64,000 bases of DNA from Acinetobacter sp. ANC 4204 (GTDB taxonomy: Bacteria; Pseudomonadota; Gammaproteobacteria; Pseudomonadales; Moraxellaceae). This document shows, in pieces, positions 7,309 through 16,801 of the stretch. Position numbers and translations under genes: made by a program. Numbering within the stretch: the stretch's first letter is position 1; the number at the start of each line of letters is the position of its first letter. The notes beneath the pieces are model-generated. The model made no database searches. It worked only from the letters and a program-made list of their open reading frames with translations, and was not told the origin of the DNA. Location of the stretch: NCBI RefSeq assembly GCF_002135205.1, contig NZ_NEFZ01000001.1, positions 720,041 to 784,040 of the forward strand, given 5' to 3'.

Positions 7309-10185
7309 TTAAAACCCGACATAAAACTTCTCAATCAACTGTCTCGTTTTCGCCAGCAAATTGGTCAAGACATTATCTCGCTCAAACAACTTCACCTTAA
7401 AGTTAGGTAATTCCTTCATTTCTTCTTTACGTGGCAAGCGTTGATTAAACTCATAATTATCCAAGACCCGCTTCATCGCTTCAGGTTTTAGATTTTCTTG
7501 CTCACAGAAATGCTGGTAAGCCTGTTCTTTTTGTACATCCCAGAACTGAGCAAACGCCGTTTGTACACTTTGCCCATTAATCATTTTTGGCATGTTTTCT
7601 TCAATGAACTTTTGAATCAAATCTTGCTTATCATGCAAACTAATATCACTGCCTATAAGATCGTGTACCTGTGCTTCGTATTTCTGACGCTGCTCATCCG
7701 TTTCAGCATTCACCACCATCTGTAATAGTGTCAGGATATAACCAACATTGATACGATCACTGTGCAGTAAATCTAATTGAAAATCGACATCATCAAGGAC
7801 CGAGACTTTATCTTTCTTGGTGGTTTTACGAATTTCTCGACATAGGTCTGCATATTTCGAAGCAAAATTAGCAAAGTGCTGTTTATCTAATAACGTCTGG
7901 TCTTGATCGTACTCCACAAAGGTTTGCAACTGTGCGTTGTAACGCATGACCTCACGGAAAGCTTTAATAAATTCAAGTTGTTCCTCTTCTGTGACTAAAT
8001 TATCTACAGTCTGATAATCAGGCGTAATACTGAGGAGCTTTTCAACCGCTTGCTCATAATCTTGTTTGATTTCATCAAAGCTAGGGACGAGTACAGTCTT
8101 TCTGGCTTCTTTATTTGAAAATAATGCCAATGCTTCATCTGTAGCACGTTTTAGGTTACGGAAGCTAATAATATTCCCAAATGGTTTTTTATCATTGTAA
8201 ACACGGTTAGTCCGTGAAAAAGCCTGAATTAGACCATGATATTTAAGGTTCTTATCGACATACAAGGTATTCAAAGGCTTTGAGTCAAAACCTGTAAGGA
8301 ACATATTTACGACCAGTAAAATATCAATCTGCTTTTTCTTTACCCGATCTGCAATATCACGGTAATAAGCATAGAATCCATCACCAGAGTTATAGTTAGT
8401 GCCAAACTGAGCATTATAATTGGCAATATAGCGATCCAATTTATCACGACTAGACTGATTTATTTGGCTCGGAGCATCAGTTGATTCTTCTTGAATCAAT
8501 CCATTTTGGTCATTGTTCTCAACCGCTTCATTCGAACCATAAGAGAAAATAGTCGCAATGGTGAGAGGTTTAAATAATCGACCTTGCGCCTCATCTTGTT
8601 GCTGCTTTTCAGCTTGGACTTTTTCAAATAACTCATAATACTGCGTCAAGGTATCCACTGAACTGACACAGAACATCGCCGTAAACTCACGGTTCTTGGT
8701 TTTAGTGTCATGCGTATCAACGATATAACGAGCAATCATTTCTAATCGCTGCGGATTGTCATAAAGCTCTTTGGTATCGATCCCCTCAACATCTTCGTCA
8801 TAATCAAGGTTATTCTGCATACCTTTAGCAGTATATTTGCCACGATAATCAATTTGGAATTGAAGTACGTTACGGTCTCGAATCGCATCCACAATGACAT
8901 ATTGATGCAAACACTGATTGAACAAATAGTCTGTGGTGAGTTTCAAACCTGCTTTGGACTGACTATTTTCCTCAAAGATCGGTGTTCCCGTGAATCCAAA
9001 CATCTGCGCATTACTAAAAAACTTTTTAATGTTTTGATGAGTATCACCAAATTGGCTACGATGACATTCATCAAAAATGAACACCACTTTTTTGTCTTTT
9101 AGATAATTGATATGTTCTAAATATCGGTCAGTGCTAATAGCGCGATTTAACTTTTGAATGGTGGTCACGATCAGCTTGTCGTGACGTTGATCGAGTTGCT
9201 TCACCAAAGTATGCGTGCTGTCTGTGCTATCCACACTCTCGGCTTTAAAAGCATTAAACTCACGTGAGGTTTGTGTGTCGAGGTCATTACGATCTACTAC
9301 GAACAATACCTTTTCCACATCAGGCATTTTCATGATGAGCTGACTGGCTTTAAATGATGTCAGTGTTTTACCTGAACCTGTGGTATGCCAGATATAGCCA
9401 TTTTGTTCTGAATTTTGTACATGGGCAATAATCTTTTGCACGGCGTAAATTTGATATGGGTGTAATACCATTAAACTTTTACTGGTTTCCAACATCACCA
9501 TGTATTGGGTCAGCATATCTGTAAGATGCTTATGATTTAAAAAGGCATCAGTAAAATCAACAATTTCATTGATATGTTTATTGGCAACATCTGCCCACGG
9601 AAAGGCAAATTCAATCCCAGTTGTACCATTAGAATAATAGCGAGTATTTGCACCGTTACTAATGACAAAAAGCTGGATAAAACCAAACAGCCCTTGCCCT
9701 GCCCAATACGCTTCACGAATATAGCGTTGTGTCTGATTAAAGGCTTCGGCAATTTCCATGCCGCGTTTTTTCAGTTCAATTTGAACTAAAGGCAAACCAT
9801 TGACCAAGAGCGTGACATCGAAACGACTGGTTCGACCATTAAAATCACGATGATCTACGGTAATTTGATTGGTGACTTGGTAAAAGTTTTTGCTTGGGTC
9901 ATCTGATAAAAAGAAAATGTGCTTGCTGGAACCATCATCAAATTTGGCAGGAAACTGGTCACGTAAATTTTTAGCTCGTTCAAATACCGTGCCTGTATTA
10001 AGAAAGCTAATGACCTGCTTCCATTCAGTTTCTGATAATGGTGCAAGTCCGTTGGCAAGTTCAATTTGTGTTTTAAGATTAGACAGTAGTTGGCGTTCAT
10101 CCTTGATGGTAACGGTTGCGTACCCTAGCCCTTGCAGTTGTGCAATCAGTTTATTTTCAAGTTGATATTCGCTTTGAATGGTCAT
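7309..10185 (-). CDS. hsdR: Type I restriction enzyme, HsdR subunit
   Basis: 958 residues from MTIQSEYQ; the ATG at 10183-10185 overlaps the previous stop as ATGA, so the longer frame from 10212 is not used. HsdR cuts unmethylated DNA after ATP-driven translocation, in complex with HsdM and HsdS. The N-terminal nuclease domain shows LPLVQIELKKRG (the ExK of PD-(D/E)XK, ~residue 140). The SF2 motor follows: Walker A HTTGSGKTLTSFKA (~270), DECH box FDECHRSQFG (~370), motif III FGFTGTPIF and motif VI QAFSRTNRVYNDKK (~660). The C-terminal helical region binds the methylase core. Length is normal for the family and all motifs look intact. It is the last gene of a long operon that starts with hsdM at 16591. 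Confidence 0.95.
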   Translation of the reverse strand: MTIQSEYQLENKLIAQLQGLGYATVTIKDERQLLSNLKTQIELANGLAPLSETEWKQVISFLNTGTVFERAKNLRDQFPAKFDDGSSKHIFFLSDDPSKNFYQVTNQITVDHRDFNGRTSRFDVTLLVNGLPLVQIELKKRGMEIAEAFNQTQRYIREAYWAGQGLFGFIQLFVISNGANTRYYSNGTTGIEFAFPWADVANKHINEIVDFTDAFLNHKHLTDMLTQYMVMLETSKSLMVLHPYQIYAVQKIIAHVQNSEQNGYIWHTTGSGKTLTSFKASQLIMKMPDVEKVLFVVDRNDLDTQTSREFNAFKAESVDSTDSTHTLVKQLDQRHDKLIVTTIQKLNRAISTDRYLEHINYLKDKKVVFIFDECHRSQFGDTHQNIKKFFSNAQMFGFTGTPIFEENSQSKAGLKLTTDYLFNQCLHQYVIVDAIRDRNVLQFQIDYRGKYTAKGMQNNLDYDEDVEGIDTKELYDNPQRLEMIARYIVDTHDTKTKNREFTAMFCVSSVDTLTQYYELFEKVQAEKQQQDEAQGRLFKPLTIATIFSYGSNEAVENNDQNGLIQEESTDAPSQINQSSRDKLDRYIANYNAQFGTNYNSGDGFYAYYRDIADRVKKKQIDILLVVNMFLTGFDSKPLNTLYVDKNLKYHGLIQAFSRTNRVYNDKKPFGNIISFRNLKRATDEALALFSNKEARKTVLVPSFDEIKQDYEQAVEKLLSITPDYQTVDNLVTEEEQLEFIKAFREVMRYNAQLQTFVEYDQDQTLLDKQHFANFASKYADLCREIRKTTKKDKVSVLDDVDFQLDLLHSDRINVGYILTLLQMVVNAETDEQRQKYEAQVHDLIGSDISLHDKQDLIQKFIEENMPKMINGQSVQTAFAQFWDVQKEQAYQHFCEQENLKPEAMKRVLDNYEFNQRLPRKEEMKELPNFKVKLFERDNVLTNLLAKTRQLIEKFYVGF

Positions 10186-11312
10186 ACCTCTTGTGCCTCT
10201 GTATTTCTCCACACTGTTTCTATTTCTTGTAATACAGTATTAATCTCTATAATTTTGTTTGACACTTCATCAAATTCGAACGGAATCCTTTCCCAACCTA
10301 ACCACCATTCAGTATTTCTATTTAGAAATTCTTCATAGTTTGAAGTTTGGAGCATATTGACATTCAATATTTCTTTTACTTTTTTAATTAAATTATTGTT
10401 GGGTTTGTGCAGAAATAAACAGACAGAACATTGTAAAGGTTGAGTATCAATAAGTAGACTTAGATTTGCTGAACTTTTTACATGTTTCCAGTGACTGTTT
10501 GAGAAATCTATAACCTCATACTTTTGTTGATCTATATCCCATGTATATGGCGGCGAACTACATGATTTATAGTTTTCAATACTAGTTTCTAGTTTTATAT
10601 TTATTCGATTCGCTATTTCTAAAAAAAAATCTTGCTTTAATTGAATTAATTCAGATATTTGCTTGTAGCTATCCTGCACAAAATTCATGGCTTCATTATT
10701 CATTTTCTTTTCCCTAAAATGTTCTAAGTGCATTAAAAACTCTCTCGCAAATAACCCCCATTTGTTGTAGGGATTTTTCAATACAGCGTGTGACAAATAG
10801 GTTCGAACATGTTCTGCATAGACACTAAAAGATAACCCTTGCCAACCTTGTATTGATGATTTTCCATCAATACAAAATACAACCTTAAATGGCTTTAACT
10901 TAGAAAATTTTTCAGCAATGTGAGTTTCATAGTCATCAAAAGGATTGTTTTGCGTGTAATGAATTTTACTCTCAATTAGAAAAACAGCGGTATCAGTTTC
11001 TATTAATAAATCAATACGCTTTCCTGAATCAGTGGGCAATTCAGTATAAACATTGTTTACATTACCGTAGTCATCTGCATCGGCATTTAGAGTAAGAGCA
11101 TTAATTGCATCGGTTAGTCCATCAAAAAATACTGATCCTAAACCATGCTCATTTTCAGGGTTTAGAAAAAAGCTGAGTAATTCTGTGGTTGGGTTTTCAT
11201 AATGCTTACGAATTGCAGTATCAAAAAAAGTTTTTTCTCGTGGTTGTTGATGGTATTTAACCGCATGTAAAAGTAGATTTTTATAAACTTCTAATTGACC
11301 TGTTTCTTGCAC
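10182..11312 (-). CDS. PD-(D/E)XK nuclease family protein (PF14281-like), accessory gene in R-M operon
   Basis: 376 residues from a GTG start (11310-11312) that lies 11 nt after the upstream gene. The N-terminal half carries a probable PD-(D/E)XK core: PTTELLSFFLNPENEHGLG, GKRIDLLIET (the Asp) and FLIESKIHYTQNNPFDDY (the ExK), then HIAEKFSKLKPFKVVF. This fits the PDDEXK_4 type often found in defence loci. The C-terminal half (residues ~200-376) is unassigned. Its stop overlaps the hsdR start, so translation is coupled. Role unknown; it may be a separate defence nuclease or an accessory restriction factor (inference). Confidence 0.8.
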   Translation of the reverse strand: MQETGQLEVYKNLLLHAVKYHQQPREKTFFDTAIRKHYENPTTELLSFFLNPENEHGLGSVFFDGLTDAINALTLNADADDYGNVNNVYTELPTDSGKRIDLLIETDTAVFLIESKIHYTQNNPFDDYETHIAEKFSKLKPFKVVFCIDGKSSIQGWQGLSFSVYAEHVRTYLSHAVLKNPYNKWGLFAREFLMHLEHFREKKMNNEAMNFVQDSYKQISELIQLKQDFFLEIANRINIKLETSIENYKSCSSPPYTWDIDQQKYEVIDFSNSHWKHVKSSANLSLLIDTQPLQCSVCLFLHKPNNNLIKKVKEILNVNMLQTSNYEEFLNRNTEWWLGWERIPFEFDEVSNKIIEINTVLQEIETVWRNTEAQEV

Positions 11313-11323
11313 AATATTTTCTC

Positions 11324-12280
11324 TTATTCTTTCAATAATTGCTTAACTAAACTCAAAATATATTCCAAGTCTTCTGTATCACAAACCTTTAATTCACAGT
11401 CCCCACTTCCATAATGATCAATGCCTGTAACATTTTTCACTAGATTTTTAGGATCATCAATATCGGTAAATTTTACATTTAACCAAATTTTTATTTGGTT
11501 TTTTTGAATTGAAAAGTAAACAAGATTCCTTTTATTTTTTTGGAATGCAATATAAACCTTTTTAATATTCAACTCTAAATCAGGGGAAAGATTTAAAATT
11601 GAATTTCTAAATTGCTCATATAACTCTTTAATGTCATCTGTTTTATCTGCTAAATGGTAGTCTTCGTCATATTGCTGAATTTCTTTGGCAATCTTTTTAA
11701 TATCTCCAGACTCGACTATTTGCACCTGCTTGATTGAAGGTGCTGATTTTGTCTTCTGTAATGGATTGACCGAAACAATTCCACCTTGATAGCGTTTAAT
11801 TTCCCACAATTCAATACCTAAGTCCTTAAAGTTGGTAGATTGTTTTTGAAAGTCAGTAAAGCTCGGCGAAACGAAGATGATTCGGGTTTGTGACCAATCA
11901 ACATCTTGACGTTTAAGATGCTGAGATTGGCTCTCGTTATATTCAACAATGAAGTCAGCTTTGTATTCAAGCATAAGATTAAGATAGGAAACCCCTTGAT
12001 CAATCACGCTATAGTTACGCTCTCGTTTATACTCGATAATCACAAAAGCTTGGCTTTCTGAGTCAAAAGCTAAAGTATCAATACGGTTATTTTTGATGGT
12101 AAATTCAGATTTGACGAACTCTAAACCTGTAAAACTATATAAATTACTTTCAAATAACGTTTGAATTTCTTTTTCTAGCCGAAAAGGATCTTCGGTCAAT
12201 GCCGTTAATGTTTCTGCTTGAGTTTGATAAAGCTGCATTAATTCATCCTCAATTGACATTTGTTTTAACCAATTTCTCAT
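11324..12280 (-). CDS. DUF5655-type protein with N-terminal PD-(D/E)XK nuclease-like domain
   Basis: 318 residues. The N-terminal half has a nuclease-like core: NRIDTLAFDSESQAFVIIEY followed by KRERNYSVIDQGVSYLNLML, giving D...ExK, and WSQTRIIFVSPSF. The C-terminal ~110 residues (YFSIQKNQIKIWLNVKFTDI, then GIDHYGSGDCELKV) match what I know of DUF5655. It starts 14 nt after the HNH gene and ends 11 nt before the next gene. No strong ribosome-binding site is visible at 12280; an internal ATG at 12259 is a possible alternative start. Proteins of this type occur beside restriction systems and are thought to act on DNA; substrate is not known. Confidence 0.8.
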   Translation of the reverse strand: MRNWLKQMSIEDELMQLYQTQAETLTALTEDPFRLEKEIQTLFESNLYSFTGLEFVKSEFTIKNNRIDTLAFDSESQAFVIIEYKRERNYSVIDQGVSYLNLMLEYKADFIVEYNESQSQHLKRQDVDWSQTRIIFVSPSFTDFQKQSTNFKDLGIELWEIKRYQGGIVSVNPLQKTKSAPSIKQVQIVESGDIKKIAKEIQQYDEDYHLADKTDDIKELYEQFRNSILNLSPDLELNIKKVYIAFQKNKRNLVYFSIQKNQIKIWLNVKFTDIDDPKNLVKNVTGIDHYGSGDCELKVCDTEDLEYILSLVKQLLKE

Positions 12281-12294
12281 TGTTGAATTGGTTA

Positions 12295-13146
12295 TTAATT
12301 ATCAAAGTTATATCGTCTTGAATCATTGAGTGCCGCTTTAAAAAAACTTTTCAATTTTTCAATATCTATAGGTATGCCGTCATTATTTTTATGCAACATT
12401 GCGTGGCAGTTCGGACAGACTGGAATTAAATCTGTTTCAGGATTAACCTCATAGCTCTCTGCAATTTGATGTAGTGCCTTTTTGTGATGCACATGAATGA
12501 AATCACGAGCAAATGTTCCATATGTAAACTCAAAACTCATGGTACATACATAACAACGAGTACCATAAATTTCTATACATTTTGCTCTTGCTTCGGGATT
12601 ACGTTCATAGCGGTTCACCTGAACTGTTTGTTTTGCCCCTTCAGGAAATGATTTATTTTCTAAATTGGCTTCATCTGGGTAATCCGTTTCAATAATTTCA
12701 ACAGCAAACTGGCGAGAAATATGATCAAGCAATAATTTAATAGGATCATTTGGCCCTTTACCTCGATCAGTTCTACGCCCTTGTAAGGTATCACTTTTTT
12801 TAATGAAACTTTCCTGAAGAAAAAATGTTCTAGATAAGGTATTTTTTTCAACTTTGCATATCTTTTCAAACACTGAAAAGTTTCCAGTATATGAATCTAT
12901 ATCGTCCTTATTCGCCCAATATTTTCTTTGTGCTGTAGGAAAAAAGTTATCCGATTGACCAATGACTTTAAATTTATACATCACTTTCGATATAGGCTGA
13001 GTCACATAAATATATACAATATCGTCTATTTGAAACCCTGCATCTTCATTTTTGGAATGGTTACTCCAATAAACTTCTGATAACTCTTCAAAGGCTTTTT
13101 CTAAATCAAATTCATCGTAATTAACAGTAACTAACCAATTCGCCAT
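12295..13146 (-). CDS. HNH endonuclease with EVE/PUA-like N-terminal domain
   Basis: 283 residues, with an AAGGGG ribosome-binding site before the ATG. Residues ~1-115 (MANWLVTVNYDEFDLEKAF, IDDIVYIYVTQPISKVMYKF) resemble an EVE/PUA-like fold, a module that reads modified bases in several restriction enzymes. Residues ~185-265 form the HNH nuclease: paired cysteines in GTRCYVCTMSF, the metal-binding HVHHKKAL, then TDLIPVCPNCHAMLHKN with the second cysteine pair. The architecture suggests a modification-dependent (type IV-like) nuclease (inference). It heads a tight four-gene block (HNH, DUF5655, PDDEXK, hsdR) that follows an hsdS-end relic. Confidence 0.85.
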   Translation of the reverse strand: MANWLVTVNYDEFDLEKAFEELSEVYWSNHSKNEDAGFQIDDIVYIYVTQPISKVMYKFKVIGQSDNFFPTAQRKYWANKDDIDSYTGNFSVFEKICKVEKNTLSRTFFLQESFIKKSDTLQGRRTDRGKGPNDPIKLLLDHISRQFAVEIIETDYPDEANLENKSFPEGAKQTVQVNRYERNPEARAKCIEIYGTRCYVCTMSFEFTYGTFARDFIHVHHKKALHQIAESYEVNPETDLIPVCPNCHAMLHKNNDGIPIDIEKLKSFFKAALNDSRRYNFDN

Positions 13147-13157
13147 AACAATTCCCC

Positions 13158-13205
13158 TTACACAAACATCTGCTGCAACAAACCTTTTTCAAATGTTTTA
13201 GTTAT
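13158..13205 (-). pseudogene. Relic copy of the hsdS 3' end
   Basis: On the reverse strand this reads ITKTFEKGLLQQMFV then a stop at 13158-13160. The intact hsdS ends AKHWKKGLLQQMFV and stop (13761). The matching tail of about 12 codons, including the stop, is found nowhere else nearby. It lies between the exported-protein gene and the HNH gene, with no room for a start. It is best explained as the end of an older hsdS allele left when the 13229-13687 gene and the current hsdS arrived. Confidence 0.8.
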
Positions 13206-13228
13206 GCAAATACTTTAACAAAACAGCT

Positions 13229-13687
13229 TTAATACTGAGCTTCACACTTGACTGCTTTCGCAGGTGTAATATTTTTTGCTGAAACAAGTTGGGTTAAATC
13301 AGAACCTTCTGTTTCTTCAACAAATAAGTTGTAATCTTTAATGGTAATGGTTGCCTTACCTTCATACTTGCAAAAGTCTTTTTTGATGGTGTCTGGCAAT
13401 TTAAATGTTTTCTTTGCTTGCTCAAAATTGCTAAAGCAGAACCATGCTGTTCGTTCATCACCTTTTGGACGAGGAACAAGTGCAGAGGATTTTTGATCTG
13501 GTTCAAAGCAAATCCCATCGCCCATATATTCTAAATATTCAGGGTCTAAAGTACGTGAGTATGTTCCTGTTAAAGTCGCGTTCCCTTTATATTGCTTAAA
13601 ACCAGAACTATCTTTTTGATATTTAAAAGGTTGAGCCTGTACCAACATCGGTAATGCCATAAAAGCAACGAGTATAAGTTTTTTCAT
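13229..13687 (-). CDS. Small exported protein inside the R-M operon
   Basis: 152 residues with a clear signal peptide (MKKLILVAFMALPMLVQA, cleavage before QPFKYQ) and an AGGAT ribosome-binding site. The mature protein has four cysteines (in DGICFEPDQ, AWFCFSNF, DFCKYEG and VKCEAQY), consistent with two disulfides, and a beta-rich pattern (GNATLTGTYSRTLDPEYLEY). Unrecognised family. Its place, 73 nt after hsdS and 82 nt before the HNH gene, is odd because every other product of the operon should be cytoplasmic. It could be a passenger gene brought in by hsdS recombination. Confidence 0.75.
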   Translation of the reverse strand: MKKLILVAFMALPMLVQAQPFKYQKDSSGFKQYKGNATLTGTYSRTLDPEYLEYMGDGICFEPDQKSSALVPRPKGDERTAWFCFSNFEQAKKTFKLPDTIKKDFCKYEGKATITIKDYNLFVEETEGSDLTQLVSAKNITPAKAVKCEAQY

Positions 13688-13760
13688 GATGATCCTATTT
13701 TAAGTTTTATAAAGTATTAAAAAGCAAAGTGAATTATCGCACTTTGCTGATATGAAAATA

Positions 13761-15023
13761 TTAAACAAACATCTGCTGTAACAAGCCTTTTTTCCAATGT
13801 TTGGCTTGTTCAATTTGCTGCACCACGACTTCAATTTTTTGGTCAATAGCAAAGAGGAAATTAGCGATTTTGGTTTGTTCATCTACTGAAGCTTTGAAAA
13901 GTTTAAATTCAAGTAAATCCTTAACTGTAATATTAGATTGATTTGCATTCCCACGCTGAATAGTTTCAATATGTGTTAAATACTTCACACTCAACAACTG
14001 AGAAAAAATAAAATACATCTCTACACTCTCATCAATTGGACGTAACACCAATAAATTTTGGTTTAACAATCCTTCATTATTTTTTTTAATGTAAATAGGA
14101 CGACCTACTGCAGATTCTATAAGATGAGGTTTTGAGCCTACTGTCGTAATAACAATATCCCCTTTATGAATAGCCCAACTTTTATGATTTAGAGATTCAT
14201 TTTCATCTAAGTAAATCGCTTCATTATCATATTTAATCGAATCTTTACTTAAATCAGAGACTCTAATTATCCTTATGCCTGTTGCCTTATACGACTCAGA
14301 CTTAAAAGCATAACCTTTAAAATATTTTGCCAACTTACCTAATGTTGTCTCCTCCCACTCCCCAAACTCACTGCCATCATCCGCTTTAAAACGAATCTGC
14401 TGACTAAACAACTTCTGCATCATGCCTTGTCTATATTGGCTGAGTAACTTATGTTTTTGCGTGAGTTGGTTAATTTTTTCATCGACTGCTGAAAGGAAAG
14501 TAGCGATTTTGGTTTGTTCGTTTTTAGAATTACTTAATATTACAGGGAAATTCTTCAAAATCTCTGTATTAAGAGAAGGCATTGTTTGACCGACAGCAAC
14601 ACTTCTAATTCGATACTGTGCATCTTCTGTTTTTAAGGCATACATTAAATTTTTAGAATCAATTAACTCATTATTAGGCCTTACTCTTAGAATACGACCT
14701 GAAAAAAGCCAACCATTTTCTTTTTCGGTAACAATTGCACATCTATCTACAGAGCCTACACGGCTAAAAGCCAAATCTCCTATTTTTAATAAATATGATT
14801 TAAGACGTGTTTTATCTGCATCAGAAACTAATGGTAAATTCTGATTAGTTATTCCTATTTCACCCAAATGTTCAACTGTAATAATTGGGGTTCCAATATC
14901 GACATAATCCTCTTGATGTAAAGTTGAGCCAAATGGGCCTGTTTTAATATCAGAGATTTCACCTAGATTTGAACTTAACCAATCCCCATCAAACTCTTTA
15001 AATCTTAAATTAGGCGCAGACAT
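13761..15023 (-). CDS. hsdS: Type I R-M specificity subunit HsdS
   Basis: 420 residues with the standard two-target-domain plan. Target domain 1 is residues ~1-185 (DIKTGPFGSTLHQEDYV). The central conserved helix pair is ~187-222 (AVDEKINQLTQKHKLLSQYR, then MMQKLFSQQIRF). Target domain 2 is ~230-385 (EWEETTLGKLAKYFKGYAF). The C-terminal conserved helix is ~388-420 (DQKIEVVVQQIEQAKHWKKG). Each target domain reads one half of a bipartite DNA site; the site cannot be predicted here. The start overlaps the hsdM stop by 1 nt (TAATG). The 3' end is duplicated as a relic at 13158, implying past allele exchange. Confidence 0.95.
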   Translation of the reverse strand: MSAPNLRFKEFDGDWLSSNLGEISDIKTGPFGSTLHQEDYVDIGTPIITVEHLGEIGITNQNLPLVSDADKTRLKSYLLKIGDLAFSRVGSVDRCAIVTEKENGWLFSGRILRVRPNNELIDSKNLMYALKTEDAQYRIRSVAVGQTMPSLNTEILKNFPVILSNSKNEQTKIATFLSAVDEKINQLTQKHKLLSQYRQGMMQKLFSQQIRFKADDGSEFGEWEETTLGKLAKYFKGYAFKSESYKATGIRIIRVSDLSKDSIKYDNEAIYLDENESLNHKSWAIHKGDIVITTVGSKPHLIESAVGRPIYIKKNNEGLLNQNLLVLRPIDESVEMYFIFSQLLSVKYLTHIETIQRGNANQSNITVKDLLEFKLFKASVDEQTKIANFLFAIDQKIEVVVQQIEQAKHWKKGLLQQMFV

Positions 15024-16591
15024 TACTTCACCTCCGCAAACGGCGAAGCAATCCCAAGCTCTTTACAGAAATCTGAAATTACGGCATCCGTCTTTTGAGT
15101 TTCAACTTCCAAAGCTTGCAAGGCTTGAGCAATCGCATTTAGATCAATCTCATCCTCAGCTTCAAAAGTATCGACATAACGCGGAATATTCAGGTTAAAG
15201 TCATTTTCTTTAACTTCTTTTAAAGTTGCTACATGCGCATACTTTTCAATATTCTGACGGTTTTCAAATGCCCCAATAATATTGTCCAAATGCTCAGGCA
15301 ATAACTTGTTTTGATTTTTCTGCTTCTCAAACTCGTTGCTGGCATCAATAAACAAAATATTGTCTTTATGCTCACGGTTTTTCTTCAGCACTAAAATACA
15401 AGTCGGAATAGACGTACCATAGAAAATATTGGCAGGTAAACCAATAATGGTATCAATCACATTGAGCTGTTCAATTAGGTATTGACGAATCATTCCCTCA
15501 CTCGAGCCACGGAATAAAACACCGTGTGGCAACACAACAGCCATCGTGCCATGCTCATCCAGTTGATGCAGCATGTGCTGAACAAATGCCATATCCGCTT
15601 TAGAACTTGGCGCAAGTTTGCCATAAGCAGCAAAACGCTCATCTTGTAAAAATAACGGATCAGCAGACCATTTTGCCGAAAATGGCGGATTGGCAACCAC
15701 CGCATCAAAACGCTTGTCCAAATGCTGAGGACGAATCAAGGTATCTTCTTGCTTGATGTCGAACTTGGCGAAATGTACATCATGCAAAATCATGTTCATA
15801 CGTGCCAAGTTGTAAGTGGTACGATTCATCTCCTGACCGTAAATCATATCCACATCTTGCACTTCACGCTTTACACGTAGCAACAACGAACCTGAACCAC
15901 AAGTCGGATCATAGAGTGAACGTAAACGGGTTTTACCTTGCGTAACGATCTTAGCCAGTAAAGTTGATACCGTTTGTGGCGTATAAAACTCCCCTGCTTT
16001 TTTGCCTGCACCTGATGCAAACTCACCAATCAGGTATTCATAGGCATCACCCAATACATCCGATTCAGTATTGGAAATATCAAAATCAATATCATCTAAA
16101 TGACTGAGTACTTTCGCCACAAGCTCGTTTCGATCACTCGCTGTATTACCCAGCTTAGTCGAATTTAGATCGAGGTCTTCAAACAGATTGGCAAAGTCAT
16201 CGGCAGAGTCTGAACCAAGCGTACTTTGTTCAATCGCTTTCAGCGTTTCTGCCAAGTCATCCAAAATGAAATCGCCTTTACGACCACGTTCTGCAAGCGT
16301 ATGGAATAGTTGCTTTGGTGTCAGCGCATAACCCACTTCTTCAATGGCATTTTTTTTGATTTCTTCGATGTATGGCACATGCTCAGCGTTATTCTCATCT
16401 AACGCTAAAAAGCCAATGTCTTCGCCATCCAGTAATTCATTGGCAAAGTTGACCGCTTTTTCAGATAAATATTTAAAGAAGATAAACCCAAGAATATAAT
16501 CACGAAACTCATCTGCACCCATTTTGCCACGTAAAGTATTGGCTATATTCCATAGTTGTTTTTGTAGCTGTTGCAGTTGTACTTGGGTCAT
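15023..16591 (-). CDS. hsdM: Type I R-M DNA methyltransferase subunit HsdM
   Basis: 522 residues, full length. N-terminal helical domain (residues ~1-150, ANTLRGKMGADEFRDYILGF) contacts HsdS. The N6-adenine methylase follows: motif I LYDPTCGSGSLLLR (~228, SAM binding) and catalytic motif IV VVANPPFSAKW (~305). The C-terminal part ends in a coiled region (DEIDLNAIAQALQALEVE). It methylates adenine in both halves of the HsdS-defined site. First gene of the operon; no strong ribosome-binding site is visible before the ATG. The operon promoter should lie in 16592-16760. Confidence 0.96.
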   Translation of the reverse strand: MTQVQLQQLQKQLWNIANTLRGKMGADEFRDYILGFIFFKYLSEKAVNFANELLDGEDIGFLALDENNAEHVPYIEEIKKNAIEEVGYALTPKQLFHTLAERGRKGDFILDDLAETLKAIEQSTLGSDSADDFANLFEDLDLNSTKLGNTASDRNELVAKVLSHLDDIDFDISNTESDVLGDAYEYLIGEFASGAGKKAGEFYTPQTVSTLLAKIVTQGKTRLRSLYDPTCGSGSLLLRVKREVQDVDMIYGQEMNRTTYNLARMNMILHDVHFAKFDIKQEDTLIRPQHLDKRFDAVVANPPFSAKWSADPLFLQDERFAAYGKLAPSSKADMAFVQHMLHQLDEHGTMAVVLPHGVLFRGSSEGMIRQYLIEQLNVIDTIIGLPANIFYGTSIPTCILVLKKNREHKDNILFIDASNEFEKQKNQNKLLPEHLDNIIGAFENRQNIEKYAHVATLKEVKENDFNLNIPRYVDTFEAEDEIDLNAIAQALQALEVETQKTDAVISDFCKELGIASPFAEVK

Positions 16592-16801
16592 TGTTATTGA
16601 AGTCCGAAGAGAAGAATGAAACGTGAATAGTTTACCGAAATTTAATTATTTTTCAGCAAAAAACAGAGAGTGAAAGACACAAACTGTCGCAATTAAATTT
16701 AATCACTACAACGCTTTTATTTTTATATTTCGACTGCCATCATTTGATATAAGCCAAATCTGATATACTGATTAAACTTTTTTGACTTAAGAAGCTTAAA
16801 C

